Below are positions 33,098-41,491 of a stretch of DNA of 64,000 nucleotides, in pieces. The position numbers and the translations under genes were made by a program. A model generated the notes under the pieces. That model saw nothing but the letters and a program-made list of their open reading frames with translations, did not search any database and was not told where the DNA came from. This DNA comes from UBA995 sp035477115. GTDB lineage: Bacteria; Bacillota; Sulfobacillia; UBA995. The stretch spans positions 81,522 through 145,521 of the forward strand of contig DATIKW010000039.1 in the NCBI GenBank assembly GCA_035477115.1. Direction: 5' to 3'. How positions within the stretch are numbered: the first letter of the stretch is position 1; the number at the start of each line of letters is the position of its first letter.

Positions 33098-34450
33098 GTG
33101 AAGCTCGGAGAGAAGTTACGCAAGGCCCGCCGGGAACGACAGCTCACCCAACGCGAATTGGCGGGCAAGGACTTCACCGCGCCCTTCATCAGCCAGGTTG
33201 AGAAGGGGCTGACCATGCCCTCGCTGAAAGCCCTGATAACTCTGGCTAATCGCCTGGGTTACCCCCCGGGCTATTTCCTCGAAACGCGGGCCGAAACCGA
33301 GCGGGACCGCTGCGACATGCTGATCAACCTCGGACGGTGTGCGCTGATCCTCGGTGACCTCGATGCGGCCGATAAGCGGCTCGCCGATGCGCTCCGCCTG
33401 GCCGAGGACCTCGGCGATGGCATCCGCCGGGCGACGGCCAGGTTCCACCTGGCGGCGGTACATGGGCTGAGGGGAGAGGATCCGCGCGCGCGGGTGGAAC
33501 TGGAGGCCGCGCTGACGGAGTTCGAACGGTACGCTGATGCGCCCCGCGCCGCGGCCGTCCACTTTGAACTCGGAGTCCTCAAGCAGCAGTCGCGCGATTA
33601 CCGGGGGGCGATACAGGTCTACCAGCGGGCGCTGGAAGCCCTGAACGGGACCGATGACCCGGTGATGGAGGCGAAGATCCGGGCCAACCTCGGCGCAGCT
33701 CACCTCAGCCTCGAGGAATCGGAGATCGGCGGTGAACTCATCCGGGAAGCAGCCCAGCGGTCACGCCATTTCGCCAACCTCAAGGCCATGGGAACGGCGG
33801 CCATGGAGCGGGCCATTGCCGCTGAGGGGCGGGGCGACCGCGAAGGGGCCCGGGCGGAGTCTGACCGGGCGCGCCTGGTGCTGGAGTCCATGGACCAGGT
33901 GGCCCTGGCGGCCCGCTTGCAGGGTTATCTGGGTCTGCTGGCGGCCAGCCTGGGCCAATGGGAGGAGGCAGGACGCCATCACCACCGGAGCCTGTCGCTG
34001 CATCGCTGTATCTGCGATCGCCGGGGAGAAGCGGTCGCGTTGCTGGAACTCGCCCGCTATCACCAACACCGCGAGGAAGCCGGGCCGGCCCTCGACCGGG
34101 CGCGGGAGGCACTATCCATTGCCGGGGAACTGGACTCGCCCGGCGACCTCGCCCGGGCTCATTTCGTCGTGGGCAGTATTTGCCGGCGGAACGGCCTGAG
34201 CGATGAAGCGCTACCCTACCTGGTGGCGAGCATGAGGGGTTTTGAGCAGCTTTCCCGGTACGGGGAGCTTGCGGGCAGCTATTATGAGCTGGGGGAGTTG
34301 CTGTTAGCCCAAGGCCGGAAAGAGGAAGCTCTCGACTACTTTCAGAAGGCCGCGTCGCTCTTACGGGGATCGCGAGGGGGGCATCCGATTGCCGGCGGGG
34401 AAAGGGAGGGCGATGCCGATAGCCTCACCCATCTCGATCCCATCCGCTAG
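33098..34450 (+). CDS. XRE-family regulator with TPR domain
   Basis: 450 residues from a GTG at 33098 (GGAGGAG upstream). Residues 1-60 form a helix-turn-helix (KLRKARRERQLTQRELAGKDFTAPFISQVEKGLTMPSLKALITLANRLG). The remaining 380 residues are about ten TPR units. The layout (XRE HTH plus TPR) is that of RRNPP-like regulators, which bind short peptides, and of some sporulation and secondary-metabolism regulators. No small peptide precursor gene was found next to it. Its 3' end overlaps the convergent deacetylase gene by 4 bases. Confidence 0.85.
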   Translation: MKLGEKLRKARRERQLTQRELAGKDFTAPFISQVEKGLTMPSLKALITLANRLGYPPGYFLETRAETERDRCDMLINLGRCALILGDLDAADKRLADALRLAEDLGDGIRRATARFHLAAVHGLRGEDPRARVELEAALTEFERYADAPRAAAVHFELGVLKQQSRDYRGAIQVYQRALEALNGTDDPVMEAKIRANLGAAHLSLEESEIGGELIREAAQRSRHFANLKAMGTAAMERAIAAEGRGDREGARAESDRARLVLESMDQVALAARLQGYLGLLAASLGQWEEAGRHHHRSLSLHRCICDRRGEAVALLELARYHQHREEAGPALDRAREALSIAGELDSPGDLARAHFVVGSICRRNGLSDEALPYLVASMRGFEQLSRYGELAGSYYELGELLLAQGRKEEALDYFQKAASLLRGSRGGHPIAGGEREGDADSLTHLDPIR

Positions 34451-35229
34451 CGGTCGGTCGGCCGGCGGTGCTGGAACCCGCGATGGTCGATGCGGAAATC
34501 CTCCCGGTACACGAGTTCCGAGATGGGCACGAGGCGGTAGCCGCGGGCCCGAAGTCCACTGATGATCGGCGACAGCGCCGTCGGCGTGTGTTCGCCGTCA
34601 TTGTGGAACAGGACGATGGCCCCGGGATGTGCCTGGTCCAGCACTCTTTCGACGATGCGCTCGGGACGGGTCGGGCGCCAGTCGAGCGAGTCGAGGCTCC
34701 ACTGGATGGTCAGGTAGCCGAGTTCCTCCGCCACCTCGATGACCCGGTCCGAGTAAGCGCCGAACGGCGGGCGGAAGAGGAACGGCTCTCCACCCTCGAA
34801 CCGCTGTAGTTGCCGGTGAACCGTCCCGATCTCGCGGGCGATCGCCTCGCGGCCGAGCGCATCCAGGCGCGGGTGGGTGGCGCTGTGGTTGCCGAGGTCA
34901 TGGCCGGCGGCCACGATCTTCTCGACCATCTCCGGGTAGCGGTCGATCCAGAAACCCACGAGGAAGAACGTGGCTCGAACATCATGGCCGGCCAGAATGG
35001 CCAGAATCTCCGGGGTCCGCCCCGCCCCCCAGGCCGCATCGAAGGAGAGGGCCATGACCGGTTCCGCGGTCGCCACCGCATACACGGGCAGCCGCCGGCC
35101 AATGCCGGCGCCGGCCGCCAGCGCTTGGCCCATTGCCGCCCTCGCGGGCGGACGGGCGAGGGCCGCTGCCAGCAAGGGGACGGCAATGGCGGCCAGGACG
35201 ACCGCTCGGCGACGGCAGATGACGACCAC
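34447..35229 (-). CDS. Polysaccharide deacetylase (PdaB-like, secreted)
   Basis: 260 residues, GTG start at 35229 (GGAGGAGAGGG upstream). N-terminal signal helix, then a NodB/CE4 domain: ALSFDAAWGAGRTPEIL (first Asp motif, in the DxxWG form known from PdaB-type spore proteins rather than TFDDG), GNHSATHPRLD (two His metal ligands), RPPFGAYSDRVIEVAEELGY and VLFHNDGEHT. These enzymes remove acetyl groups from cell-wall amino sugars; PdaB acts in spore cortex maintenance. The spore role here is inference from the motif form and the organism type. Confidence 0.85.
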   Translation of the reverse strand: MVVICRRRAVVLAAIAVPLLAAALARPPARAAMGQALAAGAGIGRRLPVYAVATAEPVMALSFDAAWGAGRTPEILAILAGHDVRATFFLVGFWIDRYPEMVEKIVAAGHDLGNHSATHPRLDALGREAIAREIGTVHRQLQRFEGGEPFLFRPPFGAYSDRVIEVAEELGYLTIQWSLDSLDWRPTRPERIVERVLDQAHPGAIVLFHNDGEHTPTALSPIISGLRARGYRLVPISELVYREDFRIDHRGFQHRRPTDR

Positions 35230-35280
35230 CGGCCCTCTCCTCCCGTCATCATGGGTACGTCGCCGGCCTCCGTATCAGAA

Positions 35281-36609
35281 TCAACTTCGGGCCGCCTTCT
35301 CAGCATGTAAACGTTCGACCGCGTTCCTCATCGCATCCAGGCGCGCGCCGTGCAAAGGATACGCCCGCAGGCATAGCCAGGTCAGGACCAGGGCGGCGAT
35401 CGGCACGACGGTCATCAAGGCCCGGAAGGCCAGGATGGCGCCGGCCGGCTGCACCGCGAGGTAGGCGTCATAGCCTCCGAAGTGGAGCATCCCCGTGACC
35501 ACCAGGGCCTGCAAGGAGATGGCCAGCCGGATGAACAGGCCGTTGATGCCGAAGTACATGCCCTCGCGGCGGGTGCCGGTATGCAGTTCATCCTCGTCGC
35601 ATACATCGGCGATGAGGATGTTCACGAGGACGATGAGCCCCGCCAGCCCCGCCCCCATCAAGGTGGTCGTGACCACCCCGCCCACGAAGGTGCGGACGAA
35701 GGCGAAGGGGATGAGGGCCCCGGCGAAGAGCACGGTCGATGCCATCAGGGCCCAGCGGGCGCCCCGCCGTACCGCGACCCCGGCCCAGCCGTACACCATC
35801 GGCAGCGCCATGACGAAGGTTGCGCCCAACATGATCGAGGTCTCGGTTTCCCCGCCGCCCAGCACGTACTTGACGTAGAAAGGCACGGTGGCCGTGAGGA
35901 CGATGAAGGCGAACTGGATGAAAGTGTTGGCGAGGACGATAGTCACGAAGGAGCGGTTGCGGAAGGTGTGGCCGAGGGCCTGGCGGAGACCCAGCGGCCG
36001 GTCACGGGAGTACTCCGGGCGCTCGCGCCCCCCCCATACCGCCACCGCCAGCGATACGGCGGTGAGCAGCCCGAACAGCATTCCCAGCGCCCGCCAGCCC
36101 CACGCCCCGTAGATGACCGGCGGCAGGGCGATCCCCAGGATCAAGCCGATGATCGAGAATGCCTCCCGCCAGGCGGCCACTTCCGCGCGTTCGCGGAGGG
36201 TCCGGGCGATCTCGGGAAAGAGAGCCGTCCAGTTGAGGATGACCAGCGAGAACAAGGTGTCAAACAGGAAGATGGTGCCGAGGAAGTAGGCGAAGAGGAG
36301 CCCCATCTGGTCCGGTCCGAAAGGCGGCGTCCATACCAGGTAGAAAGCGACCGCGAGCGGCAAGGCGCCGAGGGCGATGTACGGGGTCCGCCGGCCCCAG
36401 CGGGTGCGAGTTCGGTCGGAGAGCTGGCCGAACAACGGGTCGTTGACGGCATTCCAGAGGCCGTACAGGAAGAAACCGAGGCCGTACAGGGCGGTGCTTA
36501 GCTTGGCCACATCCAGGTAGAAGAACATGACGTAGGTGCCAAATGCCTGGTAGGCCAGGGCTGCTGCCAGGGAACCGCTGCTGTATGCCACCATGCGCGT
36601 CCGGTTCAT
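35281..36609 (-). CDS. GPH-family (MFS) sodium:sugar-type symporter
   Basis: 442 residues from the ATG at 36609 (GGAGGGAAGG upstream), with about 12 membrane helices. FFLYGLWNAVNDPLFGQLSDRTRTRWGRRTPYI is the GPH/MelB cation-binding and MFS motif region, and IADVCDEDELHTGTRREGMYFGINGLFIRL is the signature of the second half. Substrate (a glycoside, sugar or sulfonate) cannot be predicted; no glycosidase lies nearby. Confidence 0.88.
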   Translation of the reverse strand: MNRTRMVAYSSGSLAAALAYQAFGTYVMFFYLDVAKLSTALYGLGFFLYGLWNAVNDPLFGQLSDRTRTRWGRRTPYIALGALPLAVAFYLVWTPPFGPDQMGLLFAYFLGTIFLFDTLFSLVILNWTALFPEIARTLRERAEVAAWREAFSIIGLILGIALPPVIYGAWGWRALGMLFGLLTAVSLAVAVWGGRERPEYSRDRPLGLRQALGHTFRNRSFVTIVLANTFIQFAFIVLTATVPFYVKYVLGGGETETSIMLGATFVMALPMVYGWAGVAVRRGARWALMASTVLFAGALIPFAFVRTFVGGVVTTTLMGAGLAGLIVLVNILIADVCDEDELHTGTRREGMYFGINGLFIRLAISLQALVVTGMLHFGGYDAYLAVQPAGAILAFRALMTVVPIAALVLTWLCLRAYPLHGARLDAMRNAVERLHAEKAARS

Positions 36610-36659
36610 CCGGCCTTCCCTCCTCTCATCGCCCGCCCTTTCCACCTCGCGACCGCCGG

Positions 36660-36668
36660 TTCCTGCCG
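36660..36668 (-). promoter_or_regulatory. CGGCAGGAA motif upstream of the GPH transporter gene
   Basis: Minus-strand GGCGGCAGGAACC about 50 bases before the ATG, in the divergent interval with the nitroreductase gene. Member of the recurring motif set. Confidence 0.45.
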
Positions 36669-36778
36669 CCGGCCATGGCGCCGTCGCTCATCGCGCGGGG
36701 CGGGAAGGGTTTGGGGCGTGAACCGGGAATGATCGTCACGGTTGGAGGAAGATCTTCCCGAGGAGGAGTGCGCCGTCC

Positions 36779-37315
36779 ATGACCATCCCCGATAGCTTCC
36801 CGCTGGCGCGGGCGATTGCCGGTCGAGTGAGCGTACGCCAGTTCAAGCCGACGCCGATCCCCGAGGAACACCTGCGGGCCATGCTGTCCGCCGCCGTGCA
36901 GGCTCCCAGCGCCGGCAACCGGCAACCCTGGCGCTTCCTGGTGGTGCGTGACCCCGATCTCCGCCAGCGCCTGGCCCAGGCTGCCCATGGACAGAGTTTC
37001 GTGGCCGCCGCTCCCGTGGCCATCGTCGTCCTGGCGGACCTGCCCCGCACCGAAAGCCGATACGGATCCCGGGGCACCTCCCTGTATGCCCTGCAAGACA
37101 CGGCAGCCGCCATTCAGAACATCCTGTTGACAGCAGTGAGTCTCGGGTACGGCACCTGCTGGGTGGGGGCGTTCGCCGAGGAACAGGCAGCCGCGGCGCT
37201 CGACCTGCCGCCCGCCCTGCGCCCGGTGGCCATCATCGCCGTGGGCGTTCCGGCCGGCACCCCTCGGCCGCGGGAGCGCCGTCCGCTGGAGGAGGTCGTG
37301 GAGTTCCGCGGCTGA
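36779..37315 (+). CDS. Nitroreductase family protein
   Basis: 178 residues. R-VSVRQF (FMN phosphate), AVQAPSAGNRQPWRFLVVRD (flavin binding), AAIQNILLTAVSLGYGTCWVGAF and the C-terminal RERRPLEEVVEFRG are family hallmarks. FMN-dependent oxidoreductase of broad, unassigned substrate range. ATG at 36779, AGGAGGAG 10 bases upstream. Confidence 0.9.
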   Translation: MTIPDSFPLARAIAGRVSVRQFKPTPIPEEHLRAMLSAAVQAPSAGNRQPWRFLVVRDPDLRQRLAQAAHGQSFVAAAPVAIVVLADLPRTESRYGSRGTSLYALQDTAAAIQNILLTAVSLGYGTCWVGAFAEEQAAAALDLPPALRPVAIIAVGVPAGTPRPRERRPLEEVVEFRG

Positions 37316-37420
37316 CAGGCGCGCAGATGTAGATCCTCGCCATAGGTCACTCCTCTCGACACCCGCGCCCGGGGTTTTCATAAGCTGTTGACGGAATGCT
37401 GGGGGTCGGGGGGGTTGGCC

Positions 37421-38764
37421 ATGATCGTCGGGGTTCGCCATGCTCCGGCCGACCGGCTGTGCCTGCCGCCGGGGCTCGAGATGGCCGGAGGCGGGCGGGT
37501 TAATCTCAGATTTGGCGCGGCCGGCGCCCGTGTCCCCTGGGTGCAAGGCGATGACCCGTGGCTCAGCCTGCCGCGCCCCCTCGCCCGCCGCCTCGGCGTC
37601 CCCCTCCCCTCGCGCCTCCGGTTGAGCTGGCTCCCCCTCCGCCGTACGCTGCGGCTGGGACCGGCAGTAGGGATCCTGGTGCGCAAGGCGCCCAGCCGCT
37701 TCGGGCCGTTCGGTCCCCAGGCTGCGTTCATCCGGGAACTGATGGAGGCGGCCACTTCCCTTGGCATCTTCCTGTATGCGTTCAGTCCCGCTGACGTTCG
37801 CTGGGCGCGGCGTCGCATCAAGGGTTATCGCTATGGGGAGCACGGTGTCTGGAGGACCGGGCCCTGCCCTTATCCGGACGTGCTATGGGACCGGGGGTTC
37901 TTCTCCGGGGCAGCCCACCGCCGCTACTGGCACACCCGCGGCCGGCTGCTCGCCGCCCGCCCGGGGATGAAGATCGTCAACGCCATTTTCGGGAACAAAT
38001 GGCGGGTCCACCGCCTGCTGCGCCGCCACCCCGAGGTGTCACAGCACCTGCCGCATACCTTGTGGTGCCGGGGGCCGGCGGGGATAGTCTCCATGGTCCG
38101 CCGCCATGGGACGGCGTACCTGAAGCCGGTCGCCGGCGCGAAAGGGCGCGGCATCATGCGCGTGCAGCGGCTGGCGTCCGGCCGGTTCCGCTTTCAGACC
38201 GCGTCGCGCACCTGTTTCGGCAGCCTGCGCGCCGTTGCTGCCCGAGCCTGGAAGCGGGCCGGCCGTCGCTACCTGGTGCAGCAAGGGATCGACCTGGCAA
38301 GTCCGTTCGGACAACCAGGGGACCTGCGCCTGGTCGTACAGAAAGACGGTCGGGGAACCTGGCAAGTCACGGGCGGGGCAATGCGGGTCGCAGCTGCCGG
38401 GAGGATCACCTCCAACCTTCACCGGGGCGGCCACGCGGTAGCGCTGGAGGACGCTGTGCGGCGAATGGTGGGCGAGGGACGATATGGGTCCGCGCTGGCC
38501 GCCGCCAACCGACTGGCCCTGGATGTGGCGCGGATCGTGGAAGCGGCGGCCGGTCCCTCGGGAGAGATGGGCATCGATCTCGCCATGGATCGTTCCGGCC
38601 GCATCTGGTTCCTCGAGACGAACTCCAAGCTGGCCCGGACAGTCTTCCTGCAACTCGGTCAGACGGAAGTTCGGCGCAAGTCCATCGTCCGCCCCCTCAT
38701 CTGGGCCGCGCGGCAAGCTGGTTTCGCCCAGTCCGGCGACGTGCTGGAAGGTGATGGCATTTGA
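37421..38764 (+). CDS. YheC/YheD-type ATP-grasp ligase (copy 1)
   Basis: 447 residues from the ATG at 37421 (a TTG at 37388 in frame would add 11). Residues 1-105 are a beta-rich leader (PWLSLPRPLARRLGVPLPSRLRLSW; LGPAVGILVRK). Residues about 110-160 match YheC/D (FIRELMEAATSLGIFLYAFSPADVRW). The ATP-grasp fold follows: NKWRVHRLL, AYLKPVAGAKGRGI (nucleotide lysine and glycine loop), YLVQQGI, DLRLVVQKDG and MGIDLAMDRSGRIWFLETNSK, whose Glu and Asn are the magnesium ligands. YheC/YheD are spore-coat-associated in Bacillus; ATP-grasp enzymes join a carboxylate to an amine, so a peptide-like bond is the likely reaction. The next gene's start overlaps this stop by 4 bases. Confidence 0.88.
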   Translation: MIVGVRHAPADRLCLPPGLEMAGGGRVNLRFGAAGARVPWVQGDDPWLSLPRPLARRLGVPLPSRLRLSWLPLRRTLRLGPAVGILVRKAPSRFGPFGPQAAFIRELMEAATSLGIFLYAFSPADVRWARRRIKGYRYGEHGVWRTGPCPYPDVLWDRGFFSGAAHRRYWHTRGRLLAARPGMKIVNAIFGNKWRVHRLLRRHPEVSQHLPHTLWCRGPAGIVSMVRRHGTAYLKPVAGAKGRGIMRVQRLASGRFRFQTASRTCFGSLRAVAARAWKRAGRRYLVQQGIDLASPFGQPGDLRLVVQKDGRGTWQVTGGAMRVAAAGRITSNLHRGGHAVALEDAVRRMVGEGRYGSALAAANRLALDVARIVEAAAGPSGEMGIDLAMDRSGRIWFLETNSKLARTVFLQLGQTEVRRKSIVRPLIWAARQAGFAQSGDVLEGDGI

Positions 38765-40056
38765 ACCGGGTACGATTGTCCATCCTCCCGGGCGACGAAC
38801 TCCGGGCGCGACTGCCCGCGACGGTGCTCGCTCGGCTCGGGGAAAACTCGGGAGTCGGAGTACAACTGGCGGCGGGAGGGCGTACGGTCTCCGTTCACCT
38901 GGCCGCGGGCGCACCGCCCGCCAGGATGCTGCTCACCCGGCCGGTGGCCGAGGTCCTCTCCTTACCGGCAGGGCTCCGAGTCCGGCTCAGGCGGGCGGCG
39001 GATGGTCGGATCCGCCTGGGACCGCTGGTGGGGATCCTCACCTTCCGTTCAGGGCGCAAGCCGTTCGGCCCCCACACCCCCCTGGTGCGGGCGGTCGCGA
39101 GGCGGGCGAATGCGGCGGGGGTGGTCGCGTACGCATTCCGTCCGGATGACATCCGCTGGGCGGACGGGACCGTCTACGGCCGTTATCGCCAGACCGGCAT
39201 CTGGCAGCGAGGGAGGTTCCCCTTGCCGGATGTGGTGTACGATCGGATTTCCTGTCGGGCACACGAGGCCCGGCCGGAAGTGGCGCAGGCCCGCTCCGCC
39301 CTCAAGGCGCAGTTGCCTGGTCGGTATTTCCCGCCTGGTTTTCTCGGGAAACTCGCCGTCCACTCCACCTTGGCCGGGGTCGCAGGGCTGGCCCGCCATC
39401 TGCCGGCGACCGCGCCCTTCACCCCGGAGGCGATCGTCCGGATGCTCGGTGCATACCGGCAAGTGTACCTCAAGCCCGACGATGGCAGTCGGGGACGGGG
39501 CATTCTCCGTCTGGCGCGGCTCTCCGGGTCCGGCGTCCACTACCGGTATGCCGGGGGCGCGGGCGGCCGCGAGCGTTCCCTCGCCGACTTCCTCGCCGGG
39601 CGCGGCAAGGTACTGGCCGACCGGCCTTATCTCGTCCAACAGGGGATCGCGGCCGCCACTTTCGGCAGGCGTCCGTTTGACGTCCGGGTGTTACTACAGA
39701 GAGATGGCGCCAATCGCTGGCGGATCACCCGCTCGTACGCACGGGTGGCCGGGCCGGGCCGGGTGGTGGCCAATGTCAGCCGGGGTGGCACGGCACTGGG
39801 GCTAGCTCGGGCCGTCCGCAAGCGGTCGGTGCGGCAGTCGATCCGGACGGTCGCGCGCCGCGTACCATCGGCGCTCGAGAGCGCGCTGGGCGAGCCGCTT
39901 GGCGAACTCGGCGTCGATTTGGCCGTCACCCGCGGCGGCAGGGTGTTCATCCTCGAGGTCAATGCCAAGCCTTACCGCATGACCTGGGGTTGGGGATCGG
40001 GTCCCACCTTCCGCTATCCCTTGGCCTATGCCCGATATCTGGCCCGGCTTATCTGA
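38761..40056 (+). CDS. YheC/YheD-type ATP-grasp ligase (copy 2)
   Basis: 431 residues, TTG start at 38761 inside the stop of copy 1 (TTGA), with GGAAGGTGAT upstream. Same domain order as copy 1: leader, LGPLVGILTFR, HTPLVRAVARRANAAGVVAYAFRPDDIRW, GKLAVHSTL, VYLKPDDGSRGRGIL, YLVQQGIAAATF, DVRVLLQRDG, LGELGVDLAVTRGGRVFILEVNAKPYR. The metal ligand motif EVNAKP is intact, so both copies should be active. They are only moderately alike, suggesting different acceptors or successive ligation steps (inference). Confidence 0.88.
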   Translation: MNRVRLSILPGDELRARLPATVLARLGENSGVGVQLAAGGRTVSVHLAAGAPPARMLLTRPVAEVLSLPAGLRVRLRRAADGRIRLGPLVGILTFRSGRKPFGPHTPLVRAVARRANAAGVVAYAFRPDDIRWADGTVYGRYRQTGIWQRGRFPLPDVVYDRISCRAHEARPEVAQARSALKAQLPGRYFPPGFLGKLAVHSTLAGVAGLARHLPATAPFTPEAIVRMLGAYRQVYLKPDDGSRGRGILRLARLSGSGVHYRYAGGAGGRERSLADFLAGRGKVLADRPYLVQQGIAAATFGRRPFDVRVLLQRDGANRWRITRSYARVAGPGRVVANVSRGGTALGLARAVRKRSVRQSIRTVARRVPSALESALGEPLGELGVDLAVTRGGRVFILEVNAKPYRMTWGWGSGPTFRYPLAYARYLARLI

Positions 40057-40074
40057 TGTAAGGGAGATCCGCCC

Positions 40075-41466
40075 GTGGGCAGACTCTTTCTCTATCCACC
40101 CGGCGACCGTTCGGGAGAGGAACTGGCCCGCCGCCTGTACCCCCGGGGCATGGCGGTGGCCTCGGACCCGGGGACCGGTGACTGGGAGATCGTCGTGCGC
40201 TGGCGAAATACGACCGGCGACGATGCCCGCTACCCGCTGGTACTCAATGAATGCCGGGCGGTGCGAGACCTCGAGTCCAGATGGCCGGCCGTGTTACAGG
40301 CTAACCGCATCCGGGTCTCGTCGAGGAAGGCCCTCGAACGTCCATACCCCGGCACCTATCGGATATTCGTGTGCAACTTGCGACCGCTTGCCGCCTACCG
40401 GGCGACCCGGCGAAGCTGGCAGCGAGTCCGCCGCCGACTGCCGCGCCTCAGTCATCGTGCAGTGCGGGCGGCCTATTTTCTCGGACTCGACTTCGGAGCC
40501 GTGGACGCGACCCGCGGCGGCAGTATCCTGCGGGTTCACCCCTTCCCCGACTTGCCCTCAGGCCTGGTTGGGTCCTTCAGCACCGCTCTGGCCGGTTTGG
40601 CCGCCGAACTCGAGCATCGGGTCCACTCGCGGCAGTTGACCGGGGCTGCGCCGCGGCCGGCCGTCCTCGGCGCCGATCCGGAGTTCATGCTGGCGCGCGC
40701 CAGGACGGGCCGCATGGTGCCGGCCTCGGCCTTCTTCCCCCGCTATGGCTTCGTCGGCTGCGATGAGCGGGCAGTATGGACGCCCCGTCGCCGCCGGGCG
40801 CTGGCGGAGATCCGCCCCCGGCCGCGTTCCGACCCCCGAGAGCTGGCGGAGGCCATCGGGGAAGGTCTGCGCCGGGCCCTGCGCCGGGCGGCCCGCCGCC
40901 GCGTCCTCGGCGTTGCCGGCAACATGCCCTTTCGCGGGTTCCCTACCGGCGGCCACATCCACTTCTCCGGCGTCCGGCTGGGTTCTCGGCTCATGCGCGC
41001 CCTGGACAACTACCTTGCCTTACCCTTGCTCATGGTCGAAAACGCCCGTACCGCCCGATTGCGGCGCCGGCGGTATGGTTTCCTGGCCGATTGGCGCACC
41101 AAACGCCACGGGTTCGAGTACCGGACACCGGGGAGCTGGCTGGTATCGCGGGATGTGGCCCTTGGCGCTCTCTGCCTGGCCAAGTTGATCGGCGAGGACT
41201 TCGAACAACTCCGAAGCGCCCCCTTGCAGGAAGCTCCCCTCGCCCGCGCCTTTTACCGGTGCGACAAGCAGACGCTGCGGCCGGTCATCGCCGGGCTGTG
41301 GCGCGACCTCGCCCTGACCCCCACCTACCGCCTGTTTCGACCCGAACTAGACGCCCTGCGGGCCAGAATGGACGATGCCTGGGAAGGGAGCGAGCGGGAG
41401 GACCTGCGCCGAACCTGGGGGTTGATCCCCACCCGGAAACGGCCCTCCCGCCGTCGGTCCCGGTAG
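40075..41466 (+). CDS. PhiEco32-type COOH-NH2 ligase (amidoligase)
   Basis: 463 residues, GTG start at 40075 (AAGGGAGATCC upstream), 18 bases after copy 2. Residues 190-385 carry the glutamine-synthetase-like amidoligase motifs of the phiEco32 type 2 family: LGADPEFML (199-207), AEIRPRP (244-250), GGHIHFS (292-298), LPLLMVEN and GFEYRTPGSWL (346-356). The first 190 residues are separate and include LGLDFGAVDATRGGSILRVHPFPDLP, which looks like a worn ATP-grasp C-terminal edge, so the protein may be a fusion with a dead ATP-grasp remnant. Such enzymes form amide bonds, adding amino acids to peptides. The TAG stop is provided by a dispersed palindrome. Confidence 0.85.
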   Translation: MGRLFLYPPGDRSGEELARRLYPRGMAVASDPGTGDWEIVVRWRNTTGDDARYPLVLNECRAVRDLESRWPAVLQANRIRVSSRKALERPYPGTYRIFVCNLRPLAAYRATRRSWQRVRRRLPRLSHRAVRAAYFLGLDFGAVDATRGGSILRVHPFPDLPSGLVGSFSTALAGLAAELEHRVHSRQLTGAAPRPAVLGADPEFMLARARTGRMVPASAFFPRYGFVGCDERAVWTPRRRRALAEIRPRPRSDPRELAEAIGEGLRRALRRAARRRVLGVAGNMPFRGFPTGGHIHFSGVRLGSRLMRALDNYLALPLLMVENARTARLRRRRYGFLADWRTKRHGFEYRTPGSWLVSRDVALGALCLAKLIGEDFEQLRSAPLQEAPLARAFYRCDKQTLRPVIAGLWRDLALTPTYRLFRPELDALRARMDDAWEGSEREDLRRTWGLIPTRKRPSRRRSR

Positions 41467-41491
41467 GGGCGGGTTCAGAACCCGCCCCTAC
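41463..41491. repeat. Dispersed palindromic repeat, copy 3 (supplies two stop codons)
   Basis: A perfect palindrome apart from the central base: arms GTAGGGGCGGGTTC and GAACCCGCCCCTAC. The TAG at 41464-41466 ends the amidoligase gene on the plus strand, and the TAG read at 41490-41488 on the minus strand ends the convergent four-domain gene. It probably also acts as a bidirectional terminator hairpin. Confidence 0.95.
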
